64,000 nt of DNA, from assembly GCF_033568475.1 (NCBI RefSeq), contig NW_027331840.1:186001-250000 (forward strand), written 5' to 3'. The translations under genes and the position numbers were made by a program. Below, in pieces: positions 24,657-37,385 of the stretch (position 1 is its first letter; each line of letters starts with the position of its first letter). The notes under the pieces are model-generated. The model did not search any database, had not been told where the DNA came from, and worked only from the letters and a program-made list of their open reading frames with translations. Source of the DNA: Henckelia pumila (taxonomy: Eukaryota; Streptophyta; Magnoliopsida; Lamiales; Gesneriaceae).

Positions 24657-25003
24657 CTGTATACACACTACAATGTATAGCGTGAGTGAGACCAAAATGA
24701 AACACATTCATCATTTATTAAAAAAATATATAATGTTCATGGTAATTATCAGAAATTAGAAAAATATAGTTGTTTTCCGTATATATGCATAGAAAAATTA
24801 ATAATCAAAATTACAAAGAAGACAAAAATAAAACAAAAATTTCAAATTTTCGAATATGATACATATATCACAATTTATAATATACATAATAATATTATTA
24901 TCCGATTCAAATTAACATTAATCATATCAGATATTCAGATACGATGAAAATAAAATTATTAAACACACATGACAGGATATATATATATATATATATATAT
25001 ATA
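23807..25003. other. intergenic, microsatellites and a short direct repeat
   Basis: No gene. Features: tetranucleotide runs of AATC/TTAG/ATTG type (about 24305-24355), long (AT)n at about 24590-24657 and 24978-25000. A 37-bp direct repeat (starts near 24486 and 24734, beginning GTTCATGGTAATTATC) is separated by about 250 bp, spanning the (AT)n tract. Confidence 0.5.
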
Positions 25004-25401
25004 CTAGTATTTCGATGCATGCGTTGCGTGCTCGTACATTTTGTTTTTTTTTAAAAAATAAATAATAAATTAAAAAATTAAAAAATAATAAAACAATAAA
25101 TAATCAATTGTAAAATTAAAAAATAATAAAAATATAACGTTTTCCTAAACAAATATTCACAAAAAATATATATATCTCATAAAGTGAGTGTCATATTTGT
25201 AAATAAAATAATATCAAATGACACAAAGTGGTTTTTTAATGGCTAGAAAAGAGAAAACTATATAAAATGACTATTTTGCTCAATAATTTAGATTTTATTG
25301 AAAATTAAAAGTTAGGAGATAATGGTAATTTCAAATCAAGCTCCACCAATAAATTGAAAGTTTGTAAATTAGAGGGTCTCTACTTTAATAATATAGTAAG
25401 A
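25004..25401 (-). mobile_element. non-autonomous Helitron
   Basis: On the - strand it starts TCTTACTATATTATTAAAGT (from 25401) and ends with hairpin GCACGCAACGCATGC, a ten-odd-base spacer and CTAG (25004-25007). The 5' flank is A and the 3' flank T, the A^T insertion site of Helitrons. At 398 bp it has no Rep/helicase coding and would depend on an autonomous partner elsewhere. The 32135-32451 element shares both ends in decayed form. Confidence 0.72.
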
Positions 25402-25746
25402 TATATATCTGCATTTTATTTATTTCTTTATTTATTTATGGATGAATGCTTTAATTTAAATATTTAAAAATAGATATTCAATATAAAATGATAATACGAA
25501 TGTATTTTAGACAATGTGTCGGTGGCATACTAATTTTAGTTACAAGTTAAACCAATTTTAATTAGTTTTGCATGGTTCCCACGCTGCATGACTCACCCTT
25601 TATTTAATTTCAAATCTGTTTCATGAATTCTTTATACAAACGGTGTAGGCGGCTTTTTTGTCTGATTCTTCGGTTTGTAATCAGCTTTTGTGGCCCAATA
25701 AAAAATCGGCCCGGCCCATGCAAGAATTAAGCGGAAGTTCAAATTA
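25402..25746. other. intergenic, no gene seen
   Basis: AT-rich DNA between the Helitron and the Tourist-like element. Nothing else was recognised. Confidence 0.5.
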
Positions 25747-26291
25747 GAGGGTGTTTGATTGAGTTTATGAGCTCTACAAAATAACTTATAAGCTATTCAA
25801 ATTTGTTTAGTAATAATTTGGTCAAACAACTTATAAGTTTTAAAAAGTTTGAATGACCTAAATTTTTTGAAAAATATCTTATTTTAAAATTTAACTTTTC
25901 CAAAATATCATTGTATCTTTCTATAAATCCTAATCATGTCTTTCACTCACTAAATATTTTTTTTTAAAAAAAAAATTTCCAATGAATGTCAATTTTTATA
26001 AATTAAAATATGAAATAGTTTTATTATTTGTAATATAGGCTTAACATTTGTGATAAAGTTTTAAAACTATTTTTAAAAAACCTCTGTAGTATTATATTTT
26101 TTTTTTGATAATTCTCACAATAAAATTAAAGATCTTATATCTTCAAACACATCAACATCTTTAATTTATTTAAAATAAGTTTACTCAAGCACTTTAACAA
26201 CTTATTTTAAAAATAAGTTCTCACGGCTTGTAAGCTTCTAAACCAACTTATAAGCTAGTACACTGTTTTTTAATAAGCTTCAAACACTCTC
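25747..26291. mobile_element. Tourist-like MITE with TTA target duplication
   Basis: A 545-bp element with inverted ends GAGGGTGTTTGATTG (25747 onward) and CAAACACTCTC (26281-26291), flanked by a perfect TTA on each side (25744-25746, 26292-26294). The interior is AT-rich with internal inverted words (ACTTATAAGCT). The 3-bp TTA and the terminus mark the PIF/Harbinger group. No transposase. Confidence 0.75.
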
Positions 26292-28473
26292 TTACTGCTA
26301 AAATATTCATGATAGAATTGTCTTGTATGTGTTGATTTTGTTGTTGTTTAGTATTATATACAACAGTATTCTACGGATGAAATTTGCCAATTTGTTTTGC
26401 ATTACATTTAAAATCATGTAAAATTATTGTCAAATTAATAAATTATTATAATCCTTAAAGAAGAATTCAAAATCTATTAAATATATAGATTTTGGCAACA
26501 AAAAAAAACATATAATCACTTTTTGAAAGCATTTACAAACACGAACTATGTATCTAAAGAAACGCAAATAATTAGATTTAATTTATAATGTCTCGATTCA
26601 GAAAAAACTCGATAAAGAGTGGGTTACGTAAATTCGAAAACACCTACAAGTTCAAGATCACTGAAGTTGAAGTTATGGTTGCCTTTTCATCTTTAATGTG
26701 TGGTAGCTCGAATGCCAACCACCAGATATGATGAATTCGACCAACACCAAAGGGCAAAAATTGGGAGTCATAATGGTAAGTTCTTGCCTGTGGAATTTGT
26801 CTTTCCTCGAAAAGCTTGTTATTGTTGGAGGAGATGCATAATTATTACAAATCATATAATATACGTACGTGCATACAAACATACATATTATTGAGCAAAA
26901 CTCATGCAAAGTAAATAAATACATGTCGTACGTTTCTTGGCCGCTTTGTGTTTCCTTGTTAAGAGCTAGTAGAATATATTACAACTAATTTGGTTCGGAT
27001 TATTTTATAATACATATTATACGACTATGTAAAATAATTATTTAGTTTATATAAAATAATTTGATTTATAAAAGCGTGATGGAAGCACACGAATGAGCCA
27101 AGTGCTCCAAATTGGTGTGCAATTAAATGAGAGCTTTAGATGGTCACAATTCGTGGCAGAGTCAATATTATTGCCTCATTGTAAAGGATTATTGATGGAA
27201 AACACCCAATATTGGTGCACATTTAATGAGAATCAGTTTCCACATTTATTGGCTTCACCTGATCAATTTCGAAAAATGAAATCATGAATTAAACTTATTT
27301 TTTTTCTTATGTTATATTTTGTCCCTTGACATAATTCACGAGTACCAAACAAAAATGCGAATGGATGATAGACTTCAATCTCTAATTAATCAGTATTCTC
27401 CGGTTAAATAATCCAGATATTAATTAATTCATGGCAAAACCGATTCGAGATAATTATTTATTTAATATAATATACCTAGAGAAACAAATCTCAAGCTATC
27501 GGTGATGTGCAAATAAATTCTATTAAACTGTACAGCGAAAATTTTTTTGGATATCGTGATGGGTCATCATCAAATGACACACGTAGAGGATTGATTCATG
27601 AAAATGGTAAAAAGAATTCGACTTTCGAAAGCAAAAAAAATGAGTCAAATTTGTCGTAAAGGCGTCATCATATCCTAGGTTGCCAGAGTTTAAAAAAAAA
27701 AAAAAATTAACCAGACGATGATATAAAAATCTCATTAGACTAGGTCGATGTGTCTATGCTATATTAAGAATAACAATTGTTCATTTTGTTTTCGTGACTT
27801 CGATAATTATATAGTATTTTATTTTTGTATAAGATGTAAATGTAGAAAGGTAATGCTGGTCTTTTATGTATGTCAGTATATTCAATTGATTTTGCTCATA
27901 TTGCTATCTTTTGAACTCATTTTGTTATTTAAGTGATTTATTTTGATTTTATTACTGTGATTTTGATAATATATTTAAATTGTAATTTATAGTACAAGCG
28001 TCACATTACAAATCTTGGAGTCAAAGATAGAGTGACCTGTTAGGTTTCAGTCATTTTGACACATCGAAGTTACGGTACCGATCGTCCTCGATATTTAAAA
28101 TATACAAGCATATTGTATTGTACTATATATTATATTAATCTACGTATTTATATAATATAATATAAGTGAATGAAAATAAAAAAGAAAAAAGAAAAAAAAA
28201 ATCACCATTGGCAGGAAAATAAAATAAAAGGAAAAATTCCTTGTCATAAATAATATGGGTCCCAACATGGCAGACGTGTCAAAATCCTAGGCGGCCACCG
28301 AATGCGGCGGCTCGCAAACAATTATCCTCGGCTTAGCTTGCATCAACCGGAGTTTGAATTACTTTGATTGATAGATAATGTGTGATTAAGCAAGCATTAA
28401 GCAATTTCAACTTTATAGAAAGACGAAAAATGAAAAACAAAGATTTAATTTACTTTGAAATGAACGAGATCCC
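26292..28473. other. intergenic and CRF upstream region
   Basis: No gene is supported. The ORFs at 26673-26924, 27093-27287 and 27523-27936 are short, unrelated to any family I know and show no splice context. A poly-A-rich stretch lies at about 28165-28200. The last few hundred bases, including 28260-28330 with higher GC, are likely promoter of the CRF gene. Confidence 0.45.
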
Positions 28474-28977
28474 TATAAAATAATGGCTTCATCTCCAAAT
28501 TTTCGGTCTCCACCGCAACTGAAAAAAGATAGAAGAAAGAAACCACACAACACACACTCCCCTCTTTCTCTGTCTCCAAGGCCTTCCTAATTCCTCTTTC
28601 TTTTAACAAACCACACTCACTCATTTTCCTCCACTTTTCTTCAATATATTTCCAAGAAGACAAAAATCCCCAGGAATCCAAGTTTCCGTCTGGGTTTTAC
28701 TCAAAAATATCGACCCAGAAAAAAAGTTGCTTCCCACTCATATTTTGATTCCTTTTTCCTTCCACATTTTTCACTTTTTTCCATCGATTTTTCGTCCGCC
28801 TGGGATTACGGTCTCATCTTTTGTTTTCGTTTTTTTTTATATCTATCTCGTGCTGCGCTTTAGTCTTGCTCTTTTTCTTTATTCCCCCAAGAATCTTCTC
28901 CGCTCACTCTCCTTTTTGAAGCTCTTCACGCTCTCATATATCCTCCTTTTCCATGCTAATCTGATATTTCAAACAGT
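28474..28977 (+). promoter_or_regulatory. core promoter and C/T-rich leader of the CRF gene
   Basis: TATAAAA lies at 28474-28480, so transcription would start around 28505-28515. The following ~470 bases are strongly C/T-rich, typical of plant 5' leaders, with no clear splice sites. The start site is inferred from TATA spacing only. Confidence 0.55.
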
Positions 28978-28981
28978 ATGA
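28727..28981 (+). promoter_or_regulatory. 84-codon upstream ORF overlapping the CRF start (ATGA)
   Basis: An ORF starting at ATG 28727 inside the leader ends with TGA at 28979-28981, overlapping the CRF start codon (28978-28980) as ATGA. The predicted peptide is hydrophobic and Phe-rich because the leader is C/T-rich, with no known family. If the leader is transcribed from the TATA box at 28474, ribosomes would meet this ORF first, so it could lower translation or require reinitiation. Whether it is conserved is unknown. Confidence 0.45.
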
Positions 28982-29967
28982 TGCGTAAAGAGATTGAGAA
29001 CACCATGTTGTCTGCTACAGTCAAATACACCGAGCATATAAACCAAACGACGGCCGTCCGGCCGCCAAATACCGGCGGAAGGAATCCTGCTTCCTTCCCC
29101 ACCACGGTGAGATTTCTAGTCACTGACACGGACGCCACTGACTCCTCTAGTGATGAAGAAGAGGGTTGCTCTGTTAAACGCCGGAGAGTTAGGAAATTCA
29201 TCGACGAGGTGAGAATCCAGCCTTGTTTCAGAAATGACGGGAGCAAGAACGGAGACGTTAAAACTAACGAAGTTCCGAAGAGAAAAAGGCCGGAGCCCGC
29301 TGCGCTGAGGAGGCAGAAGAAGAGCGGTGGACGGAGAAACGAGAGACCGGCGGCGAAGTTGGGAAATGGTAAGAAGTTCCGCGGCGTGCGGCAGAGGCCT
29401 TGGGGGAAATGGGCGGCGGAGATTCGAGATCCCCTGCGACGAGTACGCCTATGGCTGGGCACCTACAATACTGCGGAGGAAGCTGCCATGGTGTACGACC
29501 ACGCGGCAATCAAGCTGCGTGGACCCGACGCGCTCACCAACTTCTCCACTCCAACATTGCTGGACAACAAAACAAGCTCAGGGTACAACTCCGGCGAGGA
29601 ATCGCACAACACCGCCCGATCTCCCAAATCAGTCCTCCGCTTCGTCTCCACCGCCGAATCCCAACCCGAACCCGAACCTGAGTCTTCTTCAGCAAACGGC
29701 ACCACCGATTCCTTCAACGAGGACTCGCCGATTTTTCCTCCCAAGGACGACCTGTTCAGCGGGTTCGAGAACCCGGTACCGGTACCCGATTTGTTCGATC
29801 AAACGGGTCTGTCGGGTGACATATTCGGAGCGGACTTTGACTGCTGCTACGGACAGATGCTTAACGGGTCGAGTCTTGATTTCGGATTGTGGCCCACTTG
29901 GCAAGCGGATGATTACTTTCAAGATTTTGGGGATATATTCGGGTCGGATCCTCTCGTCGCCCTCTGA
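28978..29967 (+). CDS. CRF: AP2/ERF transcription factor, cytokinin response factor type
   Basis: An intronless 329-residue nuclear regulator of ERF group VI. The N-terminal CRF domain is visible at about residues 43-80, with [18 protein letters not shown] followed by a basic RRRVRKF block. A basic stretch (100-122) precedes the single AP2 DNA-binding domain (133-191: [35 protein letters not shown]), which in this class binds GCC-box-like DNA. After it comes an SPKSVLRF motif (about 214-221), the conserved possible kinase site of CRFs, then an acidic C-terminus likely used for activation. CRFs act downstream of cytokinin signalling in leaf and cotyledon development and stress. Two in-frame ATGs (28978, 28981) abut. 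Which Arabidopsis CRF is closest was not determined; GC content is far above its surroundings. Long ORFs in other frames here are composition artefacts. Confidence 0.93.
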   Translation: MMRKEIENTMLSATVKYTEHINQTTAVRPPNTGGRNPASFPTTVRFLVTDTDATDSSSDEEEGCSVKRRRVRKFIDEVRIQPCFRNDGSKNGDVKTNEVPKRKRPEPAALRRQKKSGGRRNERPAAKLGNGKKFRGVRQRPWGKWAAEIRDPLRRVRLWLGTYNTAEEAAMVYDHAAIKLRGPDALTNFSTPTLLDNKTSSGYNSGEESHNTARSPKSVLRFVSTAESQPEPEPESSSANGTTDSFNEDSPIFPPKDDLFSGFENPVPVPDLFDQTGLSGDIFGADFDCCYGQMLNGSSLDFGLWPTWQADDYFQDFGDIFGSDPLVAL

Positions 29968-30347
29968 GAGTAGTTAGATAAAGATTTACTATCTAAATAA
30001 AAATGTTAGGAGAAAATCAGCGATTATATAGCTGATCTTTCGGCAGTTTTGAAACAAACGTAGTACGTACGCTAGATTTGTTTATTTATTAGTGGTGCTA
30101 ATTTAATATCTTTAGTAATTTAGATGTTGTTTGTGCTCATATTACTATTACATTATTAATCAATCATATTAGCACACCGCATATTGGCAAATAATATTGA
30201 GAAATTACTATGAAGTTAACCAAAAAAAAGTAAAAATGGACCAAATATGATGTGAATTGCGATCACGTGACTAGTAAAGTTTTGAATTAGGTGAAACGAT
30301 GGAATGGAATGAATTCTTCTTCTACGTACGTACAAACAAACACGTGT

Positions 30348-30393
<46 letters not shown>

Positions 30394-32134
30394 GTTCGAA
30401 TAACTTAACTAAATCAGATTTGGTAGCGACCTAAATCCTGTCGCGTTATTTGTCACTCATAATTACGTGCTATTTTATATTAGCCAAAGTTTTCTAAACA
30501 CATTTTGGATCCTTTCTGAAGGAACGATATTCTATCTTTCTCGTTTCTTAGATTTTTCAATAAAACAATTAGTAATTCATATATATATTTATGAGAGTTG
30601 ATATTTACACTTAATTTTTTGTTATTTGAACCCCATTTGTGAATAAATTTTTATTCAACTTTACACATGAAATGGAGTGTAAATAACACAAAATGAAGTA
30701 AAAATATCAACTTCATATATATATATATATATATTAAATTTACAGATACTAATTACATATAAAATTAATTAGTTCAATAATACAAAACAGGTTTTTAGGA
30801 ATAGTACTGCTTCGCTTTCTGAATCTTACTTTGAAAACGACGCAACATAAATTTTGTTGGAAATTTATTACATGTACATATTACATGTGCTTCTGTTGCT
30901 TAATATTTTTAGTTTATAGATAGATCTAAACTTGCAAAAGAAAACATAAGATCTAAATCTAGAGAATTCAATTTGTGATGTTAGACAGTCGCACAGATCA
31001 AATGATAGCTCGATTTATATTTAGAGTATAAAATAATACTTTTGCACAAAATAATAATTTCTCGTAGAACGAGTCGAATATGACACATAAAAGTATTGAA
31101 TTGTAAGGCAGTAAAGCCTATCCTTATTCCAAGGGCAGTGAAATCTCGGGTACAAGACCACCAAAATCACGGATAAATTTCTTCATGAATTGGTGGTACT
31201 TGGGGGTGGCTCCTAAAATCTTGTCCCATTTTTTTTTCCTTTAAATTAAAGAAATTCATTAAACCGAGTCCAACAAGATTACATCAGAAATAAAAGAAAG
31301 CGAATATAAAACTTTACGTTCCAAATCAGTCAAGAACCTACTGTCCTAAACAAATAATGAGCAGTTTGATTCGTTAATCTCTTATCAAAAACAACTTAAA
31401 ATTTTATAAACGCAACCAATTTAAATTTCTATTATATTATTTTAGCCGACACTGTCTTCTATGCCGGGTTTGTGTGGGGCCCGGGCCCCATAAATGGTCA
31501 AGATTCACCGGGTGATCTTCACCCGATGTAGCATAGTCCCTCCCAATATTTAGATTAAACTATGATATATATCCTATCTAGCAAAGCTCATAGACCTTGT
31601 CTTTGACGACATTTTCCTTTGGGACATGGAAAATAAAATTAAGATCGGCGACTTAAGTATGGAGCCTCACTATTTTCTGCAGGTGAGATATTACTCATTG
31701 GACAATCGGTCGTGTGCTTGTCTTCTCTTGCCTAAATTTAGTATTCACAAAATTCAACTTTGTCATGTGATTAGGAAACCATTTTTCCATCCACCGGGAA
31801 GGAAACCATTACCAAAGGGGATAAAGAACAATAATGGACAAATTCCCGAGCTCAGCAAATTAATCGGGATTGAGCTATCTCAACTCAACCAAACTCGAGC
31901 AGAGTTATCGTTGCATTTTCTAATATACCTGATATTAAAATCTCAAATTTGAAACCAGTTCAAAAGTCAATTGTAATAAATCTTCTAAACTCCCCAAAAA
32001 AATGTGGAGCTAATTAAGTTGGAATATTTTGCGACTTTAACAATCTTTATCCTCCTCAATTTACCCTATAGCTAAGTTCGGATATCGCAGGATATATGCG
32101 TGATAAGAATTTGCAAGTTGTACCAAACAAAAGT
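29968..32134. other. intergenic, AT-rich
   Basis: The CRF 3' region is followed by AT-rich DNA with (AT)n at about 30350-30390 and 30715-30735. An ORF of 108 codons (31626-31952) has no recognisable domain. A stretch at 31020-31060 looks like a decayed piece of a dispersed 'AATAATACTTTTGC' repeat also seen near 46400. Confidence 0.45.
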
Positions 32135-32451
32135 ATTTTATTCTCTTTGGACGTACGCGTTGCGTGCTTATATAGGCCGTATTTAACGAAAAAATGAAAA
32201 ATAAATGATGAAATAAAAAATACAAATATTGCATTTCAGTGTATAAACATCTACTAAAGAACAAACAAAAATTTTAATTTAACATTTATGTAATTAAATA
32301 GCTATCAAATGACAAAAAATAGAGGCATACCAATGGCAACTCACCAAATTTTCTTCATACTTAATATAACATTAAATTAATTATGGTAAATTCGACATTT
32401 GAATGACGGAAATTACACTAAAAAATCTCAAATTTAATAATATAGTATAGA
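32135..32451 (-). mobile_element. decayed non-autonomous Helitron
   Basis: On the - strand, the 5' end TCTATACTATATTATTAAAT (32451 downward, preceded by A) matches the 25004-25401 element. Near its other end is the hairpin-forming GCACGCAACGCGTACGT (about 32167-32151). The terminal CTAG is missing, where ACTTTT is read, so the left border is approximate. Confidence 0.5.
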
Positions 32452-33351
32452 TATCTCATGTATATTGATAAATATACTTTGTTAGATTAAACACTAAAAT
32501 ACTACGCCAACGATAACATCTCATTTAAGTTATTACATACTTTGAAAAGTATATATATTGATTTAATTAGAGCTTTAGAAAGAAAATTATTATAAGATAT
32601 TTGCTAGTTTTTGTTTTTGTTTTTATTTTATTTTATTTTATTTAGTTTCTGTTTTTATTTTTACTGTAATTAATTTAGTTGGGGCTCAAATTTCAAGAAT
32701 TCAAAAGGACAGTTTGAGAGCGGTGGTTGTGGTCCTAGGATGAGCTGTGAGAATTCAGACATGACATAGGTTTGGACAAGCAACAAAGGGTTCATTGAAG
32801 CCTTCCAGAAAATCTAAGCTTATGCCATTTTCGTGTTCTTACCTTTAAAGACATGCCAAAATATTAATTTTTACCTTACAATATCTCACATAACCGTCCA
32901 ACAAATGTATTCATTAAACTTTGTCTTAATGTATTTCTGTAAACAAGAATGTGATTGCCCATTAATACATCCTCTTGTCTTCCTATGCTATTCAGATGAT
33001 GGGCTGTTCAGGTGACACGATATTCTCATCACTTTGAATCACATTTTCTTATCCACATTAATTTGTTTATTCCGCATTCTATTATAATTCCCCTATTTTT
33101 TTAACAGACAAATTAATGTTGTAAAAATGCTAAGCGACCGTTTAGACCGAAAGTTTTAGAAGAAAAAAAACTGTCATGTGGTGCTATAATTGTCACACAA
33201 TAAATAATAAAACTAACAAAAATTTAGTTATAAACCTTGACGAAACCCCACCCAATAGACAAGTCTTTTGAGATTGACACATCATGAGCTTATAACTTAA
33301 CATTGGTGCTCTCGTTGAGAGTCGGCGTAGCGAAAGGGATGACCTAGAAAA
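32452..33351. other. intergenic, no gene seen
   Basis: AT-rich. From 33191 a ~75-bp sequence (TGTCACACAATAAATAATAA...) recurs at about 34224-34300 on the other side of the hAT element, suggesting an older tandem or LTR-like repeat. Confidence 0.4.
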
Positions 33352-34128
33352 CATGGGCGGAGGGACATTGTCCTTTGGGGGGCCAAGCCCCAATATATAT
33401 ATATAATCTTATTATTATTTTTTTGTTTTTCATTTGTCACAAAAAGCTCAAAATTTTCTAAATCGATCCAAAAATATAATGACAGTTTTTAGTTATTGTA
33501 TGAATACTCCTTGTAGTTAATATCTAAAGTCTAATTAATATAATAATAGTAATGCATCTTTAAATTTTTGAACTAATTTTACAAAACTAATTATAAACAT
33601 GATTTGGTGACTCCAATTTTTTGTCTCTTCCCTCCCTTCATCTCACTTTTATGTGAGGATTTTCCATCTTTCTTTATTATCTTGAATTCTAATCCACTTT
33701 TAAATTTTAGTAAGACATGTTTGTTTTAAACAAAAAAACTTCATTGATATTAATTTTCTATTACTAGATAAAATGATCATTATGATACAAAGTAAAACTT
33801 GAAATTGATAGATTTTCTTTCTATTAAAATGTGTCATATTTAAATAAATAATATTCTTAATGACTATTGTTAATATATATTGAGAAGCTAGTTGCTCAAA
33901 AAAATTAGTAGATTTTTTCTTGAGATGCAAGAGAAACGTTCTAAATTTTAATTTATTCGGAAAGTAACGATGTATTTTAGAATTTTTATTAATGATGGAT
34001 ATTGATTATTATTTGATTAAACTATAACGTATTTAAATTTTATTGTTACATATGATAATTTTTTTTTCATTTTTTCCAATATTGTTACTGGCCCCCCTCA
34101 ATATTTAATATTTCTGGCTCCGCCCCTG
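33352..34128. mobile_element. non-autonomous hAT-type element
   Basis: A 777-bp element with ends CATGGGCGGAGG on the left and the inverse CAGGGGCGGAGC on the right. Flanks CTAGAAAA (33344-33351) and CTAGGAAA (34129-34136) match at seven of eight positions, consistent with an 8-bp hAT duplication. GGGGGGCC words lie inside both ends and the middle is AT-rich. Small ORFs within it show no transposase features. Confidence 0.7.
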
Positions 34129-34136
34129 CTAGGAAA

Positions 34137-37100
34137 TGACTATCATCAAAGAAAAAGTGAGTGAAAACCGTTTAGAGTAGGTCGCAGCGGACGTCGACTT
34201 CTCAAGGAGTCGATAATGTTACAATTGTCTCACATTATTTAATAATAAAACTAACAAAAAATGAGTTATAAACTCTTGAGTCAACCCCACCCAATAAATA
34301 AACATTTTGGGATGAACACGTTTATAACCTAACATGCACACTAATTGTATGAAAAAAAAATGAAATATATATGAGAAGAGGTTATGACTTGTTTTATTTT
34401 TACCCGAATTTACTTGAACCTTTTGTTTTCCATTTTAGTAGCTAGTCTATTATCTATATTGTTATTATTTTGGTATATATATTAGGTCGTTTTAACTCCG
34501 ATGACTGATTTATGCGCTTGGGTTTTGTGAGAATTGATTGGGTTTTGATATATACAAAAATTGGCATCAACCAGTCGCACTCAAACATGACAATCATTAA
34601 GCAAACGTGTCCCGATTTAAAATCACTTTCTAAAACCGTCAATATCAAAGTTATTGTATATTCAGAATCCAAATGAATATTTCTTTTCAAACCGAATTAT
34701 CGAGAAAAAAAGAATCTTCAAAACTCATCGCCATTGGAAGGTCAACAATATTATAGAGACACAATTACATTAGCTTATTAAATTATTTTTTAAAAAAAGT
34801 AACATAATATTTTAGTCACCCCATGCTTGTAAGTGATAGCGAAATTAAATTATTATTATTTTTAAAAAAATTTATTAATAATTCTTTCGGCAATCCATTC
34901 CACTGCGCTGCGTACAAAAGTTAGTTAGTTATGGGGCAGAGGGATTTGCCGAATGTCCGAGTCTTTGCCCTTTCTTTCTCCCTAAAGACAAACTTCAAAG
35001 GACACCCAAATGGTCCTCTTTTTTTAAAAGCTACAGTTTTCTTACATTTTCGATAACAGAAAGCGCATAATCAAGAATCTAAGACAATCCTAAACTATCT
35101 TTCTGGATAAGGATTCTATTTTCCAGAATCATCACTTCCATTTCGGTTAATTATGCTTGTATATATATATCTTTCATTTATCTCATTATATCTATATGTG
35201 ATGCGTCTAATCTGTATAATCGACTGTCTCGACTCTTTATAGGTATTTGTTAAGATAATGGGCGTTGACCCATTTCAACCCTAAAAACTAGCTTAAGATA
35301 CGTAGTCGACTATGTGTTATTTAACTATAAGCAGTTCAACGTACAATAGTAGAACATGCATATAATATTATGTTACAATTATGGATTGAGATCTAACTCA
35401 ACCAAAAAAAATAGTTTAAAAAAGATCGTACACGTCCATAAATGAAACTCTAAAAATTTTACCAAGACAACATAAGCTAACGGTATTGGATTAGTGCTTG
35501 AGCATGACTAGAAATAAATTTTTTTTTAGCTAAACGTTACGATGTTTGACCCCATTTCTGAGATATTTATTTTTTTGGCCCCCTTGAGAAATATGACACG
35601 TGGCAGACAGGGGTAAATGTGGGATTTGGAATGTGGGACCCGAAAGGTCATTGTCAACAGCAGACAGGATAGTGATGGAGCAAATGAAATTAGATCCTTT
35701 GGGGCTCAATATATATGATATCCCACTCTCCCCTATTTTGTTTAGTTGTCTGCGTACATTGAATAGAAACTTGTCCACCAAAATCTTTATTTTTTTAAGG
35801 AAAAAATATATAAAAATCACACCATTTACAAATTTAGAATATCATATTATATTCTAACCATACATCATATATATTCGAGTTTAGAAGAAAGAAATGATTT
35901 TGAATATAAAATTGTAATAATAATGGTATAAAGACAGAATGTCATTAAATAATATTCATGAAAAAAGTGATGGGTGTGGGGGCAGACACATTTAATGTGC
36001 TCACGTCTCACTTGCTCTAGCTAGTTGTGGGCTATGCATAAACATGTTGGCTTTTTAACAGTCACTCAATTATATTACTAACTTTTATATATTATAATAA
36101 TAATATAATAATAATTACGTCACGAGTCTTTCTGAATTTTTTGTTTCCCGCATTTCAAAAATCATTTTATTTTAAAATATCATCCTATTATATTATATGA
36201 TAATAATTTGGCAATACAATGAGACCATTCTTTCACGTGAAAAAAGCCTTTAAATGCAAATTAATGGAAGTATATTCGGAGCCCATCTGTGAGCCTTCTT
36301 GGGCTGCCACTTATCCTTTTTTTTCCTTTTCTTTCCGAAGAAAGAAGAAGGCCCACTTCAGTTGTATTTCCAGATTCGATCTGATAAGATCATAGCTTTA
36401 AAATCAGATTTTTAAAGATTCGAATCAGACTATAACAAAATAAAGCACAAGTCTCTTGTAAAATACCGTGAAACAATCTCACAAGAGTTTTTATTTAAAA
36501 TAAATCATAATATTTGTCTGTGCCTAACATTAGGTGTTACATATGATACATAGATCAAAGTTCTAACATATAATTTCTTAATCGAATGATAAATTACAGG
36601 GAAAATGTATGATGTCAAGTCATTCTGTAAAACAATCAAAGTTGTTGAAATAATATACCTTACATTCTGTCAATGGTACTGTCGATGACTTATCACAAAG
36701 CAACCCCCCAAAGCTACCGTGAGGAGAAGAGCAATTTGGTATTCGGGCATGGTTTGGGTTGAAATCAACATTTCATACTTTACAAGGGCCAATGGGATAA
36801 TTATTTCTCTAAGACTAAAAAGCTTATGCAAATTCAATATCATGAAAAACATTGTGGAAAAAAAAAATTAAAATACAAGAATTTGCTTTTCTTTTGAACT
36901 TGTTCTCTTGCTCTTATCTCGAAACTTATGTGCCTTTTACTTTAAATACTGAATAACTAAAAATAAGACAGTTTTTTTTGTTCAGTAAATTAGATAATTA
37001 CTATTTAGTCTTCTTTTTTTTTAAAATACTAATGGATGTACGTTTACGTAGAATGCATTTAAAGCTAATCTTATAGAGATAAATTGGAATTAAAACCATA

Positions 37101-37385
37101 ACAGTTTATTTAAGATAATAGGAGATAATTTAATGCATTAACTTCTTGCAAATTGTTTGCCAATATGTATCATCAATGCATGACCTAAAGCACCTTTCAA
37201 ATTTTCAATGGAGCAAACAATCCATAGGATACCTCAAAACCACAAAAGATAACATTAAATTATCAACAATGGTCCATTCATAAAGATTCTGAAGTTCATT
37301 ATTCATATTTCATCACATCACTAGTCTATTGATTTTAGACGCAATGAACATGATTTTGAAAAACGAAAAGCTCTGACAAATGAGT
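34137..37385. other. intergenic, AT-rich; one promoter-like segment
   Basis: No gene is supported. The ~75-bp repeat copy at about 34224-34300 is noted above. At 35590-35740 a GC-richer stretch contains the G-box ACACGTGGCA and a TATA-like ATATATATGATAT, but no gene follows in either direction within reach. Short - strand ORFs at 34454-34690 and 36670-36852 are unrecognised. Confidence 0.4.

Noticed and set aside
28956-29462. 168-codon ORF antisense to the CRF gene
   Set aside because: It is a shadow of the GC-rich CRF coding strand; the sense frame has clear CRF and AP2 motifs.
29327-29977. 216-codon ORF in another frame of CRF
   Set aside because: It overlaps the AP2 domain out of frame and has no family resemblance.
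31626-31952. 108-codon ORF
   Set aside because: It has no domain, no promoter or splice context, and lies in AT-rich intergenic DNA.
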